Shown in pieces: positions 38,201-48,511 of a stretch of DNA of 64,000 bases (position 1 is the stretch's first letter; each line of letters starts with the position of its first letter). The translations under genes and the position numbers were made by a program. Origin of the DNA: Podarcis raffonei (lineage: Eukaryota; Chordata; Lepidosauria; Squamata; Lacertidae); contig NC_070602.1 of the NCBI RefSeq assembly GCF_027172205.1, positions 132,188,049 through 132,252,048 on the forward strand. Direction: 5' to 3'. A model generated the notes under the pieces. It was not told the origin of the DNA. It did no database searches and saw only the letters and a list, made by a program, of their open reading frames with translations.

Positions 38201-38392
38201 AGGGACGCAAGTAGTGCTGTGGTCTAATCTACTGAGCCTCTTGGGCTTGCCGATCAGAAGGTCGGTGATTTGAATCCCTGCGATGGGGTGAGCTCCCGTT
38301 GCTCTGTCCCAGCTCCTGCCAACCAAGCAGTTCGAAAGCACACCAGCGCGAGTAGATAAATAGGTACTGCTGTGGCAGGAAGGTAAACGGCT
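38201..38392 (+). mobile_element. Sauria SINE, copy 5, 3'-truncated
   Basis: The head (GGGACGCAAGTAGTGCTGTG) and middle are present to GGAAGGTAAACGG, after which the sequence leaves the SINE. The 3' third is missing. Confidence 0.85.
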
Positions 38393-39279
38393 TCATGCTG
38401 AAGGTTTGATTACTTTCAAGTGTGGAATTAACATTATGTGGCTCTTGAAAAGGGACTATTTCTGCAGTCTGAAGCAGTGAGTGGGCATATGTGAGAAAAG
38501 TGATCCTTCAGGTGAACTTGTTGAAGCTGAAGAAAGAGACCCTTATTGTCACCTTCACTCAGCCACTCACAAAAGGGGGGGGCCCTGAGCAGTGTCCGGG
38601 CACAAGTGAAAAGAATAACCTGTGCTGTTATCTGCAGCATTTGGGAATAAGTGTGATATCCCAGAAAAATGTGATTCCCCTTCAGTAGCAGCTGTCACCA
38701 TCTGCCTCTCCATTGTAGCCCCTGAGATTCAGCAGCTTTTCAGCACCATGTCAGTTCTCTGCTTCTTCTATTTTTGCCCCGTGATCTGTGGACATTCCCC
38801 CTCCCCAACCCATTCTCTAGTCCCTCGGTCCCCACTCAAGTCTCTCAGCTGCCTCAAGAGATGCTTCACTCTGTCCAGGTCAGAGGTATTTTCTTCCACA
38901 AGGACAGCAAGGCAAGGCAAGTGGATGCGCTAGTGGCACTGATCCTCTGGGCTCATCCGAGGTCACTCACCGTTGGCAGTGGAGGTAGAAGGACACTAGC
39001 ACCCCCTCAACTTGATAACACTCACTTTAGCAGCTGTCACTATCTAAGTGCTTTGAACAGGCACTCAATGAAAGAGCCCCCAAACCAAGCAGGAACATAA
39101 CCGGGGTGGGGTGGGGGGTAGTTTATTCAGGCAAGTAGACATGAGAGGCAAGGAAGCTATGCATGAACTCCAGGAAGAAAATCATATTGATCAAAAAGTA
39201 AGATAAAAATGTATTTAAGGAAATCGTAGTTTACATGGCATTTTAACAGTAGCACCATACTTTGGATCATTATGTTATT

Positions 39280-39563
39280 TGACCAGGAGATACTTAATGT
39301 CATCGGTTGCATGAATAGGCCTTTTCTTTACTCCATCCTCATGGTGCCTCTCAGTGTTGGGATATTTCGTTCCACCTTAAGAACAGACGTGTGGATTGTT
39401 GTGTGTCACATGTCTGTTTACATTCCAGCACAGCTTGCTGGGAACTTCCATTTGTGTATAGCTTTTGCTTTAGCTGTCTTGCTTTGGACATGAAGGAGGT
39501 CAGACATGTTCCCTTTCGTCCTGATGTGTGCTGAATAAACTGCTTGTAAATATGCTCACACAG
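39280..39563 (+). mobile_element. Possible solo LTR-like fossil
   Basis: GTGCTGAATAAACTGCTTGT at about 39529 looks like the poly(A) region of a retroviral or LTR-element repeat. Ends are not defined and no internal region was found, so this is a tentative call. Confidence 0.25.
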
Positions 39564-39635
39564 CTACTTCTGTTGTGTAACGTTTACTCTGCAGAGTAGC
39601 CACTTCTGTTGCGTAGCGTTTACTCTGCAGAGTAG
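39564..39635. repeat. Tandem duplication of a 36-bp unit
   Basis: Two adjacent units, 39564-39599 and 39600-39635, share CTTCTGTTG and CGTTTACTCTGCAGAGTAG with only a few differences. Confidence 0.85.
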
Positions 39636-39865
39636 CGTGCCCTAGCTGCACCAAGAACTGGAGATTGCCTGCCACACTGGCCGGTGGGCTGAAGCCAGCT
39701 GGGGGCCTGCCAGTTGCCCCCGTTTCCTTGGTTGCATGCCAACACTCAGAACACAGAGGCGTGATGTGTGCCCACATGTGGAAAACTTAATTGTGGAATA
39801 TAAAAAGCTCCATGCATTTTGATAATGCATTCTTCAGAGGCAAAAAATACACCTGAAAGGAACTA

Positions 39866-40096
39866 CAGTGGTACCTCAGGTTACAGACGCTTCAGGTTAT
39901 AGACGCTTCAGGTTACAGACTCTGCTAACCCAGAAATAGTACCTTGGGTTAAGAACTTTGCTTCAGGATGAGAACAGAAATCGCACAGCGGCAGTGGGAG
40001 GCCCCATTAGCTAAAGTGGTACCTCAGGTTAAGAACAGTTTGAGGTTAAGAACAGACCTCCAGAATGAATTAAGTTCTTAAACCGGGGTACCACTG
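39866..40096. mobile_element. Tigger/pogo-like MITE, copy 4, about 155 bp upstream of the RAB17 start codon
   Basis: CAGTGGTACCTCAGGTTACA at the left and GGGGTACCACTG at the right, TA on both sides. An extra repeat of the phrase CGCTTCAGGTTA lies near the left end. Confidence 0.85.
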
Positions 40097-40249
40097 TACT
40101 TGGTGCAAAGGTTGAGAAATGTCATTATCCAACGGCAAAGTGTTCCATTTACTGCAGCCTAGTTGTGAGGCTTCGTCTCCTCTTCCTCTCAGTTCCAGAG
40201 CCTCTGTTGCTGCCAAATCATTGCCTTTCCTTTTCCTTTTCCTCTCCAG

Positions 40250-40427
40250 GACATGGCTCAGAGAAGGGTGCAGAACAAGGAGGCCACGCCCTACCTTTAT
40301 GTCCCCTCCCTAAAAGATTCTTACATTTTCAAAGTGGTTCTTCTGGGAAGCACGGCTGTAGGAAAGTCAAGCCTAGCCTATCGTTATGTGAAGAAGGACT
40401 TCCGGGACTCTCTGCCTACTGTGGGCT
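40250..40427 (+). CDS. RAB17: RAB17 first coding exon (N-terminus, P-loop, switch I start)
   Basis: A pyrimidine-rich tract ending CCTCTCCAG precedes the exon, and the ATG is at 40253. It encodes 58 residues from [10 protein letters not shown] to DSLPTVG plus one base of the next codon. The donor is GTAAGT at 40428. The P-loop GSTAVGKS lies here. The N-terminal extension before the first beta strand ([12 protein letters not shown]) is about 21 residues, slightly longer than in human RAB17. Confidence 0.93.
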
Positions 40428-43400
40428 GTAAGTGAATGGTGCTGAGGAGGACCCTAATGCTGGCTGAAGGGGCCCTGCCTTTTGCATTAACCGACATGCT
40501 ACAAATTACTCAGAATAAGGTCAAGGATGCAAGTCATGAACATTGGGCTGAGGAACTGCTTTGGCACAGCCTCAGCTATTTTTATTATGAAATATTGTCT
40601 CCATGACAACCAGGCACAGAACACCCTAGAGGGATGGAGCACTATCTCTTTCCTTGCAACTGTAGTGACAGAGTGACCCCCAGTGATAAAAGCAACACAG
40701 TGCACAACTTGAACATCATCATGTGGTGGGGGGGGGCATGGCTAATTGACATCTATCCACCCTCCCCCCAGCTGCTGAAGTGCAGCGGATGAGGAGGTGA
40801 AGAACGTGGCCAGAAGACACGGAAGAACCTCTTGGTGTGTCTGTGTATTTGTAGACGCTGTGGTGATCACACGGGGTCCCCGGACGTTTCACCGTCTATT
40901 GATCCCTGTGCCACCACTTTATTTCTCGCTGCCACCACCCAGGCCCTACCTGGTACAATACTGAGTCCAGTCAGGGTTAAATTGGAACATAAACTTCTGT
41001 TTATTTATTGCAGTTTAACAAGCGTGTGGTTTCATAAACGGTATCGGTCAATTTCAATCATGGGGTGCCTATCCAGACCTCTAACTTCCGCTACCTGCTC
41101 TCACTCACTAAACCACCTCTCAGATATTTACTTGTCTTCCTAGCTCCTAACTGTTCCTGACTCGGCTTATTTCGCTGCACTAACTCAACCTACCCACAGA
41201 CTCTATCCCAATTCACTCCCACTCCAACCAACCACCCAACTCCCAACAAACTCTCCCCTTCGCCCCTCCCAGAGCTGGTTTTATAGTTCCTCTGACTCCA
41301 CCCCCTGGGTCCTGACTGGGTAACCTGTTTAACTATTTCACCTCCAGCACTCTCATATACAAGCAATTTTGAAAGTAGGACCACGTGGGCCCCCTCCCTG
41401 CAAAGCATCATGAGGACATTGAGAGGGGCCCAGAGTTGCCCTTCCCAGTATTTATCAGCCAATTGCTAGGAAATGAAGTGGACGTGGAAGTGATTGTGGC
41501 AGAGTTCACATGCTTTCAAAATAGTCCAGGGTTAAAGAAGCAATGGACAGAGGCTGAGGGATGCATTGCAGTGACTTTGGTTCTCAGCTATATGATGACT
41601 TGATATACTGATATAAAAATTGATTTCTGCACTCTTGTGCACCTTGGGAATGCAGGCGACAGACGGCATGTTGTACAATTAAAGCCACCTGTAATCTGAA
41701 TGGATGCATAGTCTATTACCACTTCATATTTAACAGGGATGGCTTCCCCAACCTGGTGCCCTCCAAATGGACTACATGCAATTCCCATCATCCCTGGCGA
41801 TTGGCCAGTGGACAGGGCCCTCTGCATCTGGCCGGCACCAGGAAGGCTCCCCAACAAGCATGGCACACCTTGTTATTTTAAAAGAAAGCAATGCCTGGGC
41901 AGGTGCAGAACCTTACTTGCACATCAAAGTTCCATATTTTGACTTTTGAGTAGAAAAAGATTAATACAGAACATTACTGAAGCTGCTTTGTGAGTCTGGA
42001 AGTTGACAGAAGTGCAAATCAGTTGATCTCATTTATTTGGATATGAGAAAAAAACAGTAGACCTGAACATTGTTTTCCATTGATGTACACATAGCTGAAG
42101 CAGTTCTCATCCCGAAAGAGGCAATCCCTGCACTCTCTCACACACTGATAGCGTTATGACTTTATTTATAGCTTTATTTATTAATTGGCTAAGTGGTTGA
42201 CTATAAAAAGTCATATCTATATAGGCTGATCAAATGTTCCAAGAGGCTTGGTTAGCAAGCTGCCCTGAGCCAAGCCTTGGTCTAGGGCACTCATGCCAGT
42301 GGGCAGGACCCTTCCCATTGCTGCCCTCCTCCCTCCTGCTGTGCTGCCGCCATTAAGCCATGTTTTGGCTTAGCATGTCATTCAACCCTGGGCTTGCAGC
42401 TTGTCTCACTCCAGCCAAACAATAACTGGTCTAGTAACCAAGGGTTCTTCTTAGGTTTACTCTGCACGGTTTGTCTGGAGCAAAACAAGCCAAGAGTCTG
42501 GGCTCAGACAACATCTCAAGCCAAGCAAGACTTTGCTCATGGCAGTTCAGCAGTGGGAGGACCCGGCAGCTGTGATCTCCTTTCTCAGAGCCCTCACACT
42601 TGTGCATTTGTGCAAAGCCATGGTTTGGTTTACGATTATCTGCAAAGTGGCCCATTAGCACAAGGTGTAAGCATAAGGATGAGCGTGACCAGTAAGGCCA
42701 TCTAGTTAACAAAAATCTAATCTCCATTGTGTCTGCAGCTTCTACTGGAAAGCGATTCATTTCTCTTTTGCTTTTAGGTTCCTTCTTCACGCAGGTTCTA
42801 AGTTTGGATAACACCACAATTAAGCTTGAGATCTGGGACACTGCAGGCCAAGAGAAGTACCATAGTGTCTGCCATCTCTATTACAGAGCAGCGAATGCTG
42901 CTGTTTTGGTTTATGATATAACGAGGAAGGTAAGGCAGGAATGCTCTGCGTAGGCCTTCCCTTCCCTTTTCCCATTTCACCATTTCTGAATGTGTAATTT
43001 TGCTTTATTTTCCAAGGAGAAGTTGTCATATTTTTCTGTATTTGTATGAAAAGGTTGCTCTGGTGCATTTTTGTACCTTCAAGTCCTGGAAAACCTTTTT
43101 AAAAGTGGCTTAAACCAGGACAATTTGGGAGCATGTTGGAACAATCACAATATCACAGCAGAGTAAATCAAAATCTCCTAGAAAAGTCAACCAGGCTGAT
43201 GTTGTCACACACAATAACGTATGAATCAGACACGAAAGTGTTACTGACAAAGAAAACGTCTTAAAATGAAGGATGTCAAACTTGCTGAATATGATGACAT
43301 TGTGGAGAATTGTGAATTTTTATGCAAAGTAAGGCTGTGGCCTCTGGTGGTCTTTGCCCTTCAGTTCTGCTCCAGGAGCCCTCTCTAAATGAACAGCTTT

Positions 43401-44703
43401 CATTACCAAAAATTTGTCTCAAGTAGCCCTTTAACTTGTGGAGATGCATGGAAGAGGCTGCTAGCAGTATGGAACTGTTCATAGAATCATCGCCTGGGGA
43501 GAGCATTCCGCAAATAAGGAACCCCTGCAGAGAAGGCCTATTCCTGTGTTGCCATCTTCTGGACCTCTTATGGGGGAGGCACATGACAAAAGGCCCCAGA
43601 TGATGACTGCAAAGTTTATATGGGGAGAGGCTGCCCTTGAGGAATTGTGGCTGTGAGCCGTTTAAGGCTTTATAGGTCAAAACCAGCACTTTGAATTGGG
43701 ACCAGAAGCTAACTGGCAGCCAGTGCAGTTGAGCCAAACCTTCTTGCCCCGGTGAGCAAACTGGCTGTTGAATTCTGCACTAGCTGGAGTTTCTGAACAG
43801 TCTTCAAGGGCAGCCCTCCGCATGACGCAGTAATCTAACCTTGGGGTTACCAGAGCATAGACAACAGTAGTTAGGCTATCCCTGTCCAGATAGGGCGTAG
43901 CAGGGCCACCAGCTGAAGCTGATGGAAGGCACTCAGTGCCACCGAGGCCACCTGAGCCTCAAGTGACAGCAAAGGATCCAGGAGGACCCCCAAGCTACAT
44001 AGCTGCTCCTTCAGAGGGAGTATAACCCCATCCTTCATTACTAAGCACATTTTTTAATGTTGTTTGGTTGCACATGACACATTTCGCACACTAATACAGA
44101 ACCTAATTTCTCTTAAGAAATTATAGCTCCATTATTGCTTGTATATCAGTTATTTACATATAAGTTGTCTTTTCAGGAAAGTTTGGAGAAAGCAAAAGTG
44201 TGGCTGTCAGAACTGGAGAAGGAATTCCTTCCTGATGAAATAATTATAGCTTTGGTTGGCAATAAACTGGACCTTTCTGCTGAACGGGAGGTCACATTAC
44301 AGGTAGACGTTATTCTTGTATTTAGGCCAATGCCTTTACAAACGTAGGCCTTCTCACTCCCCCCGTCTCCCTCTCATACATATATACACATTCCTCTGCC
44401 GAAACACTCAGTCTCACATAGCTGTTTTGGAGTTTCTCATGTATGTGGCAACCGATCACAGAATCGTAGAATTGCAAAGTTGGAAGGGTCACGAGGGTCA
44501 TCTAGTCCAACCTGCTGCAATGCAGGAATCATAGATGGTTGGTGGGATGCATTTGGCTCTCCAGGTCAAATTCGTGCCTTTTAATAATAAACACATAAAC
44601 CACCACTCTCGCTTAACTCAAGAAGGCAAATAAATAAATAAATAAGAAACCCACCTTGAGTAGCGTAGAGGGTGTGTTATAGGATTATATATGAATCTAC
44701 ATA

Positions 44704-44739
<36 letters not shown>

Positions 44740-46679
44740 CAGTCTACTTCCTTGAAATCATAGATAACGTTGTTTCTCCAGGAGGCAAAGGATTTTGCAC
44801 AAACAAAGAACCTGCAGTACATGGAAACCTCTGCAAAATCTAATTACCAAGTGACAGAACTCTTCGTGTCTCTGGGTAAGTTAATTTGCACAGTTAACAT
44901 TTAACAAAAGGTGCTCTCTGTCTCTCAAAGTTTTGCCTACGCTTCTGATTTATGCTCTTATGCTTCTCTCAAGATAGAATACCCAACGTAAACTCTATTT
45001 CATTTTCAAGTACTAATCTTGTTTTGTTGTTGGCATCCATATGTCTCAAGAGAATGGAGTGCATCTTGGGGGGTGTTGTCAAAACTGCTGTGTTAGCAGC
45101 ACTGAAGTGACCTCCTGGGGCACAAGTTTGGGCCGTGTGCCTAGAGGTCCTGGGCTGCCCAGATGACAAGACCCCTGTCTTGGCCTCGCTGATGGGGTCC
45201 AAAGGAAAGCAGAGCAAGATGTTTGGGAGCAACTTGGCTGCAGGAGTTGCCAGAAGGAGGCGTACAAGGCACCATCCAACCATCTTAGGGACTCCAGTCT
45301 GGATTTGTGTATGGTTTGCTCTTTAGCCTTTTCTTCTCCTGAAGATATCCCACAAGGCAGCAGAGGCTGGAGTTTTCCTTCTCCTAGATGGGCTACCTTC
45401 CCAGGTTGACAGGTCCCATCTACCCCTCACTTCCCTCTACAGAATGTGCAGAAACTACCCTCTTGACCATTAGACCCATGCTTGGTCTCGTCCTCTCAAT
45501 CCACCAGAGTCTGTCTTTGCATGCAGGGGATAGACAAGTCCCTAACTCAATAAGGGTTTGAGACCTATTGGCTGCCCTCACCTGGTTTAGCTGTCCTGTT
45601 GGAGCCATTTCCTGGGGTGTGGTCACTGTTGCCTGCTGACAGCTTCTAGGAAGCACAGGTGAGAACTGAGTGCAGGATGGGAACATAATAAAATGTCAAA
45701 CATAAAGAACTTCCTGATACAGGGCTGCCTTCAGATGTCTTCTGAAAGTTGTGTAGTTGAGAATGGCGTTCAGCCTTGGCTCAGATTGCTTCTGAAGGTG
45801 ATCTGAGAGCACAACTGTAGAAATTGTTCCACGTTCTCATTTTATCTTACGTCCGCTTCAGCCATCAAAGCACATCACCTGCTTTCTCTTCAACATATAA
45901 GAGTGGTAAGAAACCATTGTAGCAGGTGGAGCTGGAGGCTGTAAAATGACTCTTGCATAGATGAGAAAAGCCACTTTCTATGTCCACACCGTTTAACATC
46001 ATTGCTCCAGAATAATAGCCGCGTCTGCAAAACAATCACCCAGTTCGTTTTAGGTGGTTGAGCAGCATGCTGATGTGCATGGCTGAAACTGCAGTCACTC
46101 CCATCCTCTCAGGTCCTGCTGCTGCTGCCTTGTTGGGAAATGCAATAGCCTGGCCTCTCATGCCATCCACTGGGTTTGTTTCTCTCCCAAAAGGCCACCT
46201 ATGGAAGCCAAGTTTTGTTCTTAACTATGGTTTACTGTGTCTTGCAAACTGGGTCAATGATCTATTATTTGGCCATCAACTCCATGACCATTCTAGCTGC
46301 CTCCTCCAGCCTTTAAAGGGCAGGGGGCATCTGAAGGCCACTGTTTGACCTTCAAGGGTCAGAGACGTCACCTTACTCTTTCTGAAACCCAGAAACAGGC
46401 TCAGGCTCACCAACTGGTCATGTGGTGGAGGAAACAGCTGCACATGGACAATTGTTATTCCATGTAAGCAGATAAGTAAAAACTTGCACTTTTAATTAAG
46501 GCTGTAAATCTTATATTTCACAGAAAAATAACCATTTCTCCCTTCCTCACAAAGCTCATGAATTGTTAAAACAAGAACAACAGAGAGAGAAGACATTTCA
46601 ATCAACACAATGGAAGAAATCACGTGTTGATCTGCGAGAAACAAGTTTTCCCCAAACGAAATGCTGCCAAGCAATCTGA
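40253..46679 (+). CDS. RAB17: RAB17, Rab-family small GTPase, complete coding sequence in five exons
   Basis: Coding exons are 40253-40427, 42778-42929, 44177-44302, 44782-44875 and 46555-46679; together they give 672 nt, or 223 residues plus stop. All introns are GT-AG, with phases 1, 0, 0 and 1. The protein shows the P-loop GSTAVGKS (about residues 32-39), the switch I threonine in LPTVGC (T56), WDTAGQE (78-84), NKLD (138-141), ETSAK (166-170) and a C-terminal tail ending TKCCQAI with two prenylatable cysteines. Long stretches, such as the residues around [13 protein letters not shown], match mammalian RAB17 as I recall it (human about 212 residues). Known role in the family: epithelial-enriched Rab acting in recycling endosomes, transcytosis and polarised traffic. 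The start is preceded by a splice acceptor three bases upstream, so a 5' noncoding exon must lie further left. The ATG has G at -3 and G at +4. PRLH follows tail to tail, as in mammals. Confidence 0.95.
40428..42777 (+). other. RAB17 intron after first coding exon
   Basis: 2,350 bp, GTAAGT to TTTTAG. No named repeat recognised. Unassigned sequence throughout. Confidence 0.8.
42778..42929 (+). CDS. RAB17: RAB17 second coding exon (switch II, WDTAGQE)
   Basis: The acceptor is TTTTGCTTTTAG and the donor GTAAGG. The split codon T|GT restores the cysteine of the LPTVGC motif. The exon gives 50 further residues, beginning [10 protein letters not shown] and ending VLVYDITRK. It contains the G3 motif DTAGQE with its glutamine intact, followed by [16 protein letters not shown], a very RAB17-like switch II. 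Confidence 0.94.
43290..44036 (-). mobile_element. L2-like LINE, antisense, inside a RAB17 intron
   Basis: On the minus strand it reads [25 protein letters not shown], and upstream the antisense of the DYCNALYVGLP and [10 protein letters not shown] regions. Broken and diverged. It fills much of the 1,247-bp intron between 42929 and 44177, opposite to the gene. Confidence 0.8.
44177..44302 (+). CDS. RAB17: RAB17 third coding exon (NKLD guanine-specificity motif)
   Basis: The acceptor is TGTCTTTTCAG and the donor GTAGAC. The exon encodes 42 residues in phase 0, from [10 protein letters not shown] to EREVTLQ. NKLD is the G4 motif that recognises guanine. Human RAB17 carries a corresponding NKTDLSQEREVTFQ segment, so the exon is easy to align. 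Confidence 0.93.
44458..44532 (-). mobile_element. CR1 LINE 3' end, short antisense fragment in a RAB17 intron
   Basis: CACAGAATCGTAGAATTGCA and GTCATCTAGTCCAACCTGC are the antisense CR1 terminus. Confidence 0.8.
44700..44742. repeat. (TC)n-(TA)n compound microsatellite, 40 bp before a RAB17 exon
   Basis: TCTCTCTCTCTCTGTGTATATATATATATATA lies shortly upstream of the exon starting at 44782, near its branch-point region. Confidence 0.8.
44782..44875 (+). CDS. RAB17: RAB17 fourth coding exon (ETSAK motif)
   Basis: The acceptor is GTTTCTCCAG and the donor GTAAG. The exon encodes [10 protein letters not shown] through TELFVSL plus the first G of an alanine codon. The G5 motif ETSAK lies mid-exon. 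Human RAB17 has METSAKLNHQVSEVF at the same place. Confidence 0.92.
46555..46679 (+). CDS. RAB17: RAB17 last coding exon (C-terminal hypervariable tail, CC prenylation site)
   Basis: The acceptor is CCTTCCTCACAAAG. G|CT completes the alanine left open by the previous exon, followed by HELLKQEQQ, which aligns with human QELLQRSDEE. The exon gives 40 residues plus TGA and ends PQTKCCQAI. It does not begin with Met, so its reading depends on the upstream phase, the AHELL match and the double cysteine at the expected distance from the end. The tail is basic (WKKSR), as expected of a membrane-targeted Rab tail. Confidence 0.88.
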
Positions 46680-46800
46680 GATTAGTTGTTCGGTGTGGCT
46701 GGCGTTGCTGCTGCAGTAAAAAATGGAAGCCCGCTTCTCCAAGCCGGAGGGTTTGCTCTGCTTTATGTGCCTACCTCATTCATTGTCACTGTGAAAAGAC

Positions 46801-46806
46801 ATTAAA
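46801..46806 (+). terminator. Candidate RAB17 poly(A) signal ATTAAA
   Basis: ATTAAA lies 122 bases after the RAB17 stop, just before an AAT microsatellite and a MITE. It is the first such hexamer I noticed downstream of the stop. An AATAAA beyond the MITE, near 47035, is the alternative. Confidence 0.4.
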
Positions 46807-46808
46807 AA

Positions 46809-46809
<1 letters not shown>

Positions 46810-46843
<34 letters not shown>
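46810..46843. repeat. (AAT)n microsatellite
   Basis: About 11 AAT units between the candidate RAB17 poly(A) signal and a MITE. Confidence 0.9.
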
Positions 46844-46844
<1 letters not shown>

Positions 46845-46845
<1 letters not shown>

Positions 46846-47033
46846 AGTGGTACCTCGGGTTAAGAATTTAATTTGTTCTGGAGGTCCATTCTTAACCTGG
46901 AACTGTTCTTAACCTGAGGTACCACTTTAGCTAATTTCTGTTCTCATCCTGAAGCAAAGTTCTTAACCTGAGGTACTATTTCTGGGTTAGCAGAGTCTGC
47001 AACCTGAAGTGTCTGTAACCCAAGGTACCACTG
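46845..47033. mobile_element. Tigger/pogo-like MITE, copy 5, just past RAB17
   Basis: CAGTGGTACCTCGGGTTAAG at the left, AAGGTACCACTG at the right, TA on both sides. It is shorter than copies 1 and 4, missing an inner segment that contains the GGGGCC block. Confidence 0.85.
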
Positions 47034-47035
47034 TA

Positions 47036-47110
47036 ATAAAATTTTATTTGTATCCCGCCCTCCCTGGCTGAGGCCGGGCTCAGAGCAGCTAACATCATAA
47101 AAACAAGACA
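47036..47110 (-). mobile_element. L2-like LINE 3' end, antisense fragment
   Basis: TTTGTATCCCGCCCTCCCTG and GGCTCAGAGCAGCTAAC are the antisense terminus of an L2-like element. Confidence 0.6.
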
Positions 47111-47218
47111 CACTTCCAAATTATTTGTAAAAGCTTTCAATAGTATAGTTTTTCTTTGGTATCCAAATGTAATAAAGAGAATAAATAGAAGAGGAAAAAA
47201 TAGCATTGTATCATTTCA

Positions 47219-47300
47219 TAAGAACAGGAGAAGATCCCTGGCAGATCAGACCAAAGTAGCGGTCTATCCTGTCTAGCCACCTGCTTCCCATGGTGGCACA
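47219..47300. repeat. Diverged dispersed repeat (AAGAACA...GATCAGACC...CAGTGG-like family)
   Basis: ATAAGAACAGGAGAAGATCC and CAGATCAGACCAAAGTAGCG resemble a widespread amniote repeat also seen at about 19465-19560 and, inverted, at 60585-60645. Name not certain. Confidence 0.45.
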
Positions 47301-47474
47301 AGTGAAGTGGCCCAAAGTCACATTCCTGGTCAGCCACCGCCAGCTCACATCCCTTGAGCATATATGTCAAATTAGGATGGTTTGCCCGGACACACACCAC
47401 TCTAAACTTGTTTACATCTCAAAGGGTTGCTGCTTGGATCTAAGCTACTGGAGAGTTGGTGTTGAGGTAATTGG

Positions 47475-47698
47475 AGGGGCAACACCTAAACATTAGGAAG
47501 AACTTCCTGACAGTAAGAGCTGTTCAACAGTGGAATTTGCTGCCAAGGAGTGTGGTGGAGTCTCCTTCTTTGGAGGTCTTTAAGCAGAGGCTTGACAACC
47601 ATATGTCAGGAGTGCTCTGATGGTGTTTCCTGCTTGGCAGGGGGTTGGACTCGATGGCCCTTGTGGTCTCTTCCAACTCTGTGATTCTATGATTCTAA
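47475..47698 (+). mobile_element. CR1 LINE 3' end, short copy
   Basis: Nearly identical to 5490-5709 (for example GTGTGGTGGAGTCTCCTTCT and GGGGTTGGACTCGATGGCCC), ending in ATTCTATGATTCT. Strongly 5' truncated. Confidence 0.9.
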
Positions 47699-47860
47699 CA
47701 CCCCTGAGCTGGCAGGCATGAACAAGGCAAGGAAGAAAGAAAGGGAATTGAGCCATAAAACACAAGGTGCTGCTGCTGGGCAGCTGGGTGATTCGGTGCC
47801 CTGGTATCGCTTTCAACTGAGAGGCCTTATTCCAACAGGATGGGTGCATGTGGGTGGATG

Positions 47861-47914
47861 TGTCTGGAGTGTGAAATGACTTACGGGTGTCTGGAGTGTG
47901 AAATGACTTACGGG
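47861..47914. repeat. Perfect tandem duplication of a 27-bp unit
   Basis: Two identical 27-bp units, each beginning TGTCTGGAGTGTGAAATGAC, stand head to tail. Confidence 0.95.
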
Positions 47915-48050
47915 TGAGCGGTTTGGCAGTGAGCATTTGCTTGAGTGGTGGTTTAAGCATTGGATAGGCGTAGTCTTGGTTGGAGGAGAGGTTGTTGTCT
48001 CTGTCTTCCCCTACAGAAAATGGCTTATCCTTTTAAAGGGATGCTTCTGT

Positions 48051-48493
48051 TTTTTATTTTTTTTTATTTTTTTATATAAATTTTTATTAATTTTTCAACA
48101 CATATTAAAAGACAATACAAAACAATACATAAACAAACAAACATATAAACACGTATAATTTCTTAACCTTCTTTTCCTTAAACCTTCTTTCAACGACTTC
48201 CCCATACCTCCTTTTTCTGCATCCCTGTTTTAAATCTTTCCAGCAACCCCTAATTTCAATTACTTATAACACTTCCTTTAAATCCTTTTCCTCATATCCA
48301 ATTGTTTATCGCTGCAATTCTATTTTGCATTACTCAAGACATTTTAACACTCATTAATTTTACAACAGTTCTTAAGATAAACTTTAAATTTCTTCCAATC
48401 TTCTTCCACCGTCTCTTTCCCTTGGTCGCGGATTCTGCCGGTCATCTCAGCCAGTCCCATGTAGTCAATCACCTTCGTCTGCCATTCTTCCAG
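48051..48493 (-). mobile_element. 5'-truncated L1 LINE, copy 3, with 18-bp target-site duplication
   Basis: Antisense L1 3' end with a T-rich start and sequence ending at the equivalent of the LEEWQ region (GTCTGCCATTCTTCCAG). It is flanked by TTAAAGGGATGCTTCTGT at 48033-48050 and 48494-48511. More diverged from copies 1 and 2 than they are from each other. Confidence 0.9.
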
Positions 48494-48511
48494 TTAAAGG
48501 GATGCTTCTGT

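Noticed and set aside
45052-45170. Cysteine-rich reading (GGCCQNCC) as a RAB17 tail
   Set aside because: The cysteines are far from the stop, and there is no match to the QELL block that should begin the exon.
45650-45700. Alternative last exon of RAB17 (AG followed by CACAGGTGAGA...)
   Set aside because: The phase fits, but the peptide is only about 11 residues with no C-terminal cysteines. The exon at 46555 matches RAB17 (AHELL, KCC) far better.
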